Origin: Desulfuromonadales bacterium C00003107 | Lineage (GTDB): Bacteria > Desulfobacterota > Desulfuromonadia > Desulfuromonadales > Syntrophotaleaceae | Assembly: GCA_001751225.1 (NCBI GenBank) | Contig: MAXT01000196.1 | Location: forward strand, 1-9,100 | Direction: 5' to 3' | Length of the DNA stretch: 9,100 bases | Shown: piece after piece, positions 7,203 through 9,100 of the stretch | Numbering within the stretch: position 1 is the first letter of the stretch | Layout of the letters: each line of letters begins with the position of its first letter | Position numbers and translations under genes: made by a program | Notes under the pieces: generated by a model | What the model saw: the letters and a program-made list of their open reading frames with translations, nothing else | Databases searched by the model: none | What the model was told of the DNA's origin: nothing

Positions 7203-8543
7203 ATGTTCAAAACTTTTTCCCAAAAATTAAATAATCTCATTTCAGATAATAGATTTTCCGAAATCCTTACCGGGTCCGCCTTCTCCCTCGCCGCAAGGCT
7301 AGGGGGGATGGTGTTTGCGATGTTAGTTAGTATTCTTGTTGCCCGTGTGTATGGTTCTGAGATGGTAGGGGTATTAGCAATTGTCCAGGCGTTCATGATG
7401 ATGGCCTCTATCTTCGCCGTTATGGGAACCAATGTCTCGATCCTGAGGCTGATTCCGGAACACATTGCTAAACACTCAATTTCCTCGGCTTTTCGCGTCT
7501 ACCAGAAGATCCACTATTCCGTGGCGCTTGTCTCAGTTTTGCTTGGTGGGGTGTTGTTTTTCTTTGCAGACCTGATTGCGGTGGAAGTCTTCTCCAAACC
7601 CTTTATTTCTTCCTACATTGCTATAACAGCCCTCTGTGTAATTTTTAGGGCACTGATGGATCTCAACACGCAAACGATTCGCGGCCTTCGCCTGATTCGT
7701 ACCTTCGCCTTTATGCAAATCCTTCCGCATGCTGGGATGCTTCTGGTTATGTTAGTGATGATGAAACTTTCTCGACAGGCAAGCGTACCGGTTTATGCTC
7801 AACTCGCGGCTTGGGGAATGACCGCGCTTATCGGTGCTGTAATCGTGTCTCGAGGTTTTAGGCAGAGAATGGACCCGGGAGATGTTGTGGAATCCATGTC
7901 AATACGCGAACTGATTGTACTCTCGGCTCCAATGTTAATGACTGCCTATATGAATTTCATCATAGGGCAGATTGGTGTACTTATCCTCGGCATTTACCGT
8001 CCTGCCAGCGAAGTAGGTTATTATGCTGTAGCAGTCAAGTTAGCCACTCTCACTTCTTTTGTGTTATTGGCGATCAATTCGATGGTCGCACCGAAGTTCT
8101 CCGAACTTTTTTATACTGGTCGGCTCGATGAACTATTTTATATAGCAAGGAAATCGACAAAGTTGATTTTTTGGACGACTTTTCCAATTTTACTTCTTCT
8201 CGCTGTGCTAGGTCGTCCTGTCTTGTCACTTTTTGGTAAGAGTTTTGTTGCCGCTTATTTCCCGATGCTGATTCTTGTAATCGGACAATTTATCAATTCG
8301 GTTTCTGGTTCAACCGGATACTTTATGAACATGACAGGTCATCAGAGAAGCTTCAGTATTATAATTTTCTCGTCATCTGCGCTTAATCTTATTTTAAACA
8401 TTTTATTAATACCGAAATTTGGTCTTTATGGTGCGGCGTTGGCGGGTATGATTGGCCTTGCACTCTGGAATATTTGGACACTTTTATTTATTAAAAGAAA
8501 ATTTGGCCGAAGTATCGGATACTTACCATTTGTTTCTTTATGA
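7203..8543 (+). CDS. Polysaccharide flippase (Wzx-like, MOP superfamily)
   Basis: A 446-residue, very hydrophobic protein with about 12 or more predicted membrane segments. It would move lipid-linked oligosaccharide repeat units across the inner membrane for polymerisation outside. The N-terminus (RFSEILTGSAFSLAARLGG, then SILVARVYGSEMVGVLAIVQ) is characteristic of this exporter family, as are the later LSAPMLMTAYMNFIIGQIGV and MNMTGHQRSF...NLILNILLIPKFGLYGAALAG stretches. The length is typical. ATG 7203 is the first possible start, since an in-frame TGA lies at 7194. No convincing ribosome binding site precedes it: an ACAGGG at 7185-7190, inside the IS right end, is 12 bases away. The IS insertion just upstream may have separated the gene from the cys genes' transcription. 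It is more AT-rich than the cys genes, like the chain-length gene. The sugar substrate cannot be inferred. Confidence 0.94.
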   Translation: MFKTFSQKLNNLISDNRFSEILTGSAFSLAARLGGMVFAMLVSILVARVYGSEMVGVLAIVQAFMMMASIFAVMGTNVSILRLIPEHIAKHSISSAFRVYQKIHYSVALVSVLLGGVLFFFADLIAVEVFSKPFISSYIAITALCVIFRALMDLNTQTIRGLRLIRTFAFMQILPHAGMLLVMLVMMKLSRQASVPVYAQLAAWGMTALIGAVIVSRGFRQRMDPGDVVESMSIRELIVLSAPMLMTAYMNFIIGQIGVLILGIYRPASEVGYYAVAVKLATLTSFVLLAINSMVAPKFSELFYTGRLDELFYIARKSTKLIFWTTFPILLLLAVLGRPVLSLFGKSFVAAYFPMLILVIGQFINSVSGSTGYFMNMTGHQRSFSIIIFSSSALNLILNILLIPKFGLYGAALAGMIGLALWNIWTLLFIKRKFGRSIGYLPFVSL

Positions 8544-8610
8544 TCTAATGTAGATAATATTTGAGAACTGATAGCTAGGTATATGGATCTCTATCGACCG
8601 TCCAGTCGGA

Positions 8611-8742
8611 GTGGAAAAAATATGTTTTTATAGCGGAGCTTATCCAGATAAATATTTAATAGAATGGTCCTTAAAAAGGGGATACATAATGCAACTTCAG
8701 AAACTAAATTTGATGGGTTCGCAAAAGCCAACAACCACCTAA
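8611..8742 (+). pseudogene. Possible 5' remnant of a gene cut off by the second IS
   Basis: From GTG 8611 the frame reads 43 residues (including YSGAYPDKYLIEWSLKRGY and MQLQKLNLMG) to TAA at 8740-8742. The composition looks protein-like and the frame ends close to where the downstream IS would begin, as expected for a gene interrupted by insertion. There is no spaced ribosome binding site for the GTG, although GGAG overlaps it. An internal ATG at 8689, preceded by AAAAAGGGG, would give only 17 residues. I recognise no family and the stretch may simply be non-coding. Confidence 0.25.
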
Positions 8743-8766
8743 CACAGTGAAATGATTGGCAAAAAA

Positions 8767-8786
8767 CGAATAATTCGCTTTATTCG
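8767..8786 (-). terminator. Hairpin with a T-tract on the minus strand (possible IS-end structure)
   Basis: CGAATAA (8767-8773) and TTATTCG (8780-8786) form a perfect 7-bp stem around a 6-base loop. On the minus strand the stem is followed by six T residues (complement of 8761-8766), resembling an intrinsic terminator for transcription leaving the IS leftwards. The stem is AT-rich and weak, so it may instead belong to the IS left end. Confidence 0.3.
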
Positions 8787-8803
8787 GCATCGGTTTTACT
8801 GTA

Positions 8804-8833
8804 AGATAATCCAATAAAATCAACGGGTTATCT
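8804..8833 (+). promoter_or_regulatory. Hairpin abutting the ribosome binding site of the second IS transposase
   Basis: AGATAATCC (8804-8812) pairs with GGGTTATCT (8825-8833): eight Watson-Crick pairs plus one G-U pair, with a 12-base loop. The stem ends directly before GGAG (8834-8837), the likely ribosome binding site 5 bases ahead of ATG 8843. In an RNA that includes both arms the stem could limit ribosome access. Confidence 0.45.
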
Positions 8834-8842
8834 GGAGTTTTC

Positions 8843-9100
8843 ATGATTTACGTCAAAGACCACAAACAGGTCGACATGTTCAATCCCTTCGAGCACCTGG
8901 GACCGAAACGTCTGGCGCTGCTGGAATCTTCCTGGGCGCATCTGTTCCGGGAAGAGATTCTGCACAAGCTGCCGGTGGAGAAGCTGTTCCCCCATTACTC
9001 CGAAGACACGGGACGGCGCACCAAGGAGCTTTATGCCATGCTCGGCCTGGTGCTCCTCCAGCAGGTGGAGGACGTGCCTGACGATGACGCGGTGCATCAG
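8843..9100 (+). CDS. IS transposase, DUF772/IS1182-like, N-terminal part (runs off the window)
   Basis: The frame is open from ATG 8843 to the last base (86 codons, no stop). The protein begins MIYVKDHKQVDMFNPFEHLG and continues with LFREEILHKLPVEKLFPHYS, a GRRTKELYAMLGLVLLQQ segment and VPDDDAVHQ. This arrangement is characteristic of the N-terminal DUF772 domain of IS1182-like (IS5-superfamily) transposases. GGAG at 8834-8837 lies 5 bases upstream. The DDE catalytic core would lie beyond the window, so whether the gene is intact is unknown. It is more GC-rich than the DNA before it, consistent with a recent arrival. Confidence 0.85.
   Translation, partial: MIYVKDHKQVDMFNPFEHLGPKRLALLESSWAHLFREEILHKLPVEKLFPHYSEDTGRRTKELYAMLGLVLLQQVEDVPDDDAVHQ

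Larger units (their letters stand above)
8544..8842. other. AT-rich intergenic region between the flippase gene and the second IS
   Basis: No full gene, RNA gene or clear terminator for the flippase gene was found. The region contains a possible gene remnant (8611-8742) and two inverted repeats (8767-8786 and 8804-8833). The left end of the DUF772-type IS should lie here, probably downstream of about 8740, but with the right end outside the window its terminal repeat and target duplication cannot be fixed. Confidence 0.6.

Overview
This window looks like part of a surface-polysaccharide gene cluster from a Gram-negative bacterium. All real genes lie on the + strand. A Wzz-type chain-length protein, a fused CysNC and an abundance of IS elements would suit a deltaproteobacterium such as the Desulfuromonadia. 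That placement is inference from gene style, not from any diagnostic marker gene.

Layout: (1) positions 1-114 may be the tail of an upstream gene; a leader with a candidate sigma70 promoter follows. (2) 226-1365 encodes a Wzz/GNVR chain-length determinant. (3) 1426-5835 is a GC-rich sulfate-activation block: a DUF2061 membrane domain fused to a degenerate APS-kinase-like domain, then cysD, then cysNC (GTPase plus an intact APS kinase), then cysQ. The first three genes overlap by 1-4 bases, so they are probably translationally coupled. (4) 5875-7192 is a complete but dead IS256-family element with both terminal inverted repeats, a perfect 8-bp target duplication (ATGAACTT), six in-frame stops and one frameshift. 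(5) 7203-8543 encodes a polysaccharide flippase whose start codon lies 2 bases past the target duplication. (6) 8544-8842 is AT-rich, with a possible gene remnant and hairpins. (7) From 8843 to the window end is the start of a DUF772-type (IS1182-like) transposase.

Working together: CysD and CysN make APS from sulfate and ATP, the CysC domain of CysNC makes PAPS, and CysQ removes the PAP left after sulfate transfer. No reductive genes (cysH, cysI) are visible. Because the set sits between a chain-length regulator and a flippase, its likely purpose is to supply PAPS for sulfating an exported polysaccharide; a sulfotransferase would be expected outside the window. Without the IS element, cysQ and the flippase would be only about 41 bases apart, so the cluster was probably one operon before the insertion.

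The most interesting item is the first gene of the sulfate block: a membrane-anchored APS kinase paralogue that has lost the P-loop Ser/Thr and nearly all the recognised APS-binding and catalytic residues, beside an intact copy of the same enzyme.
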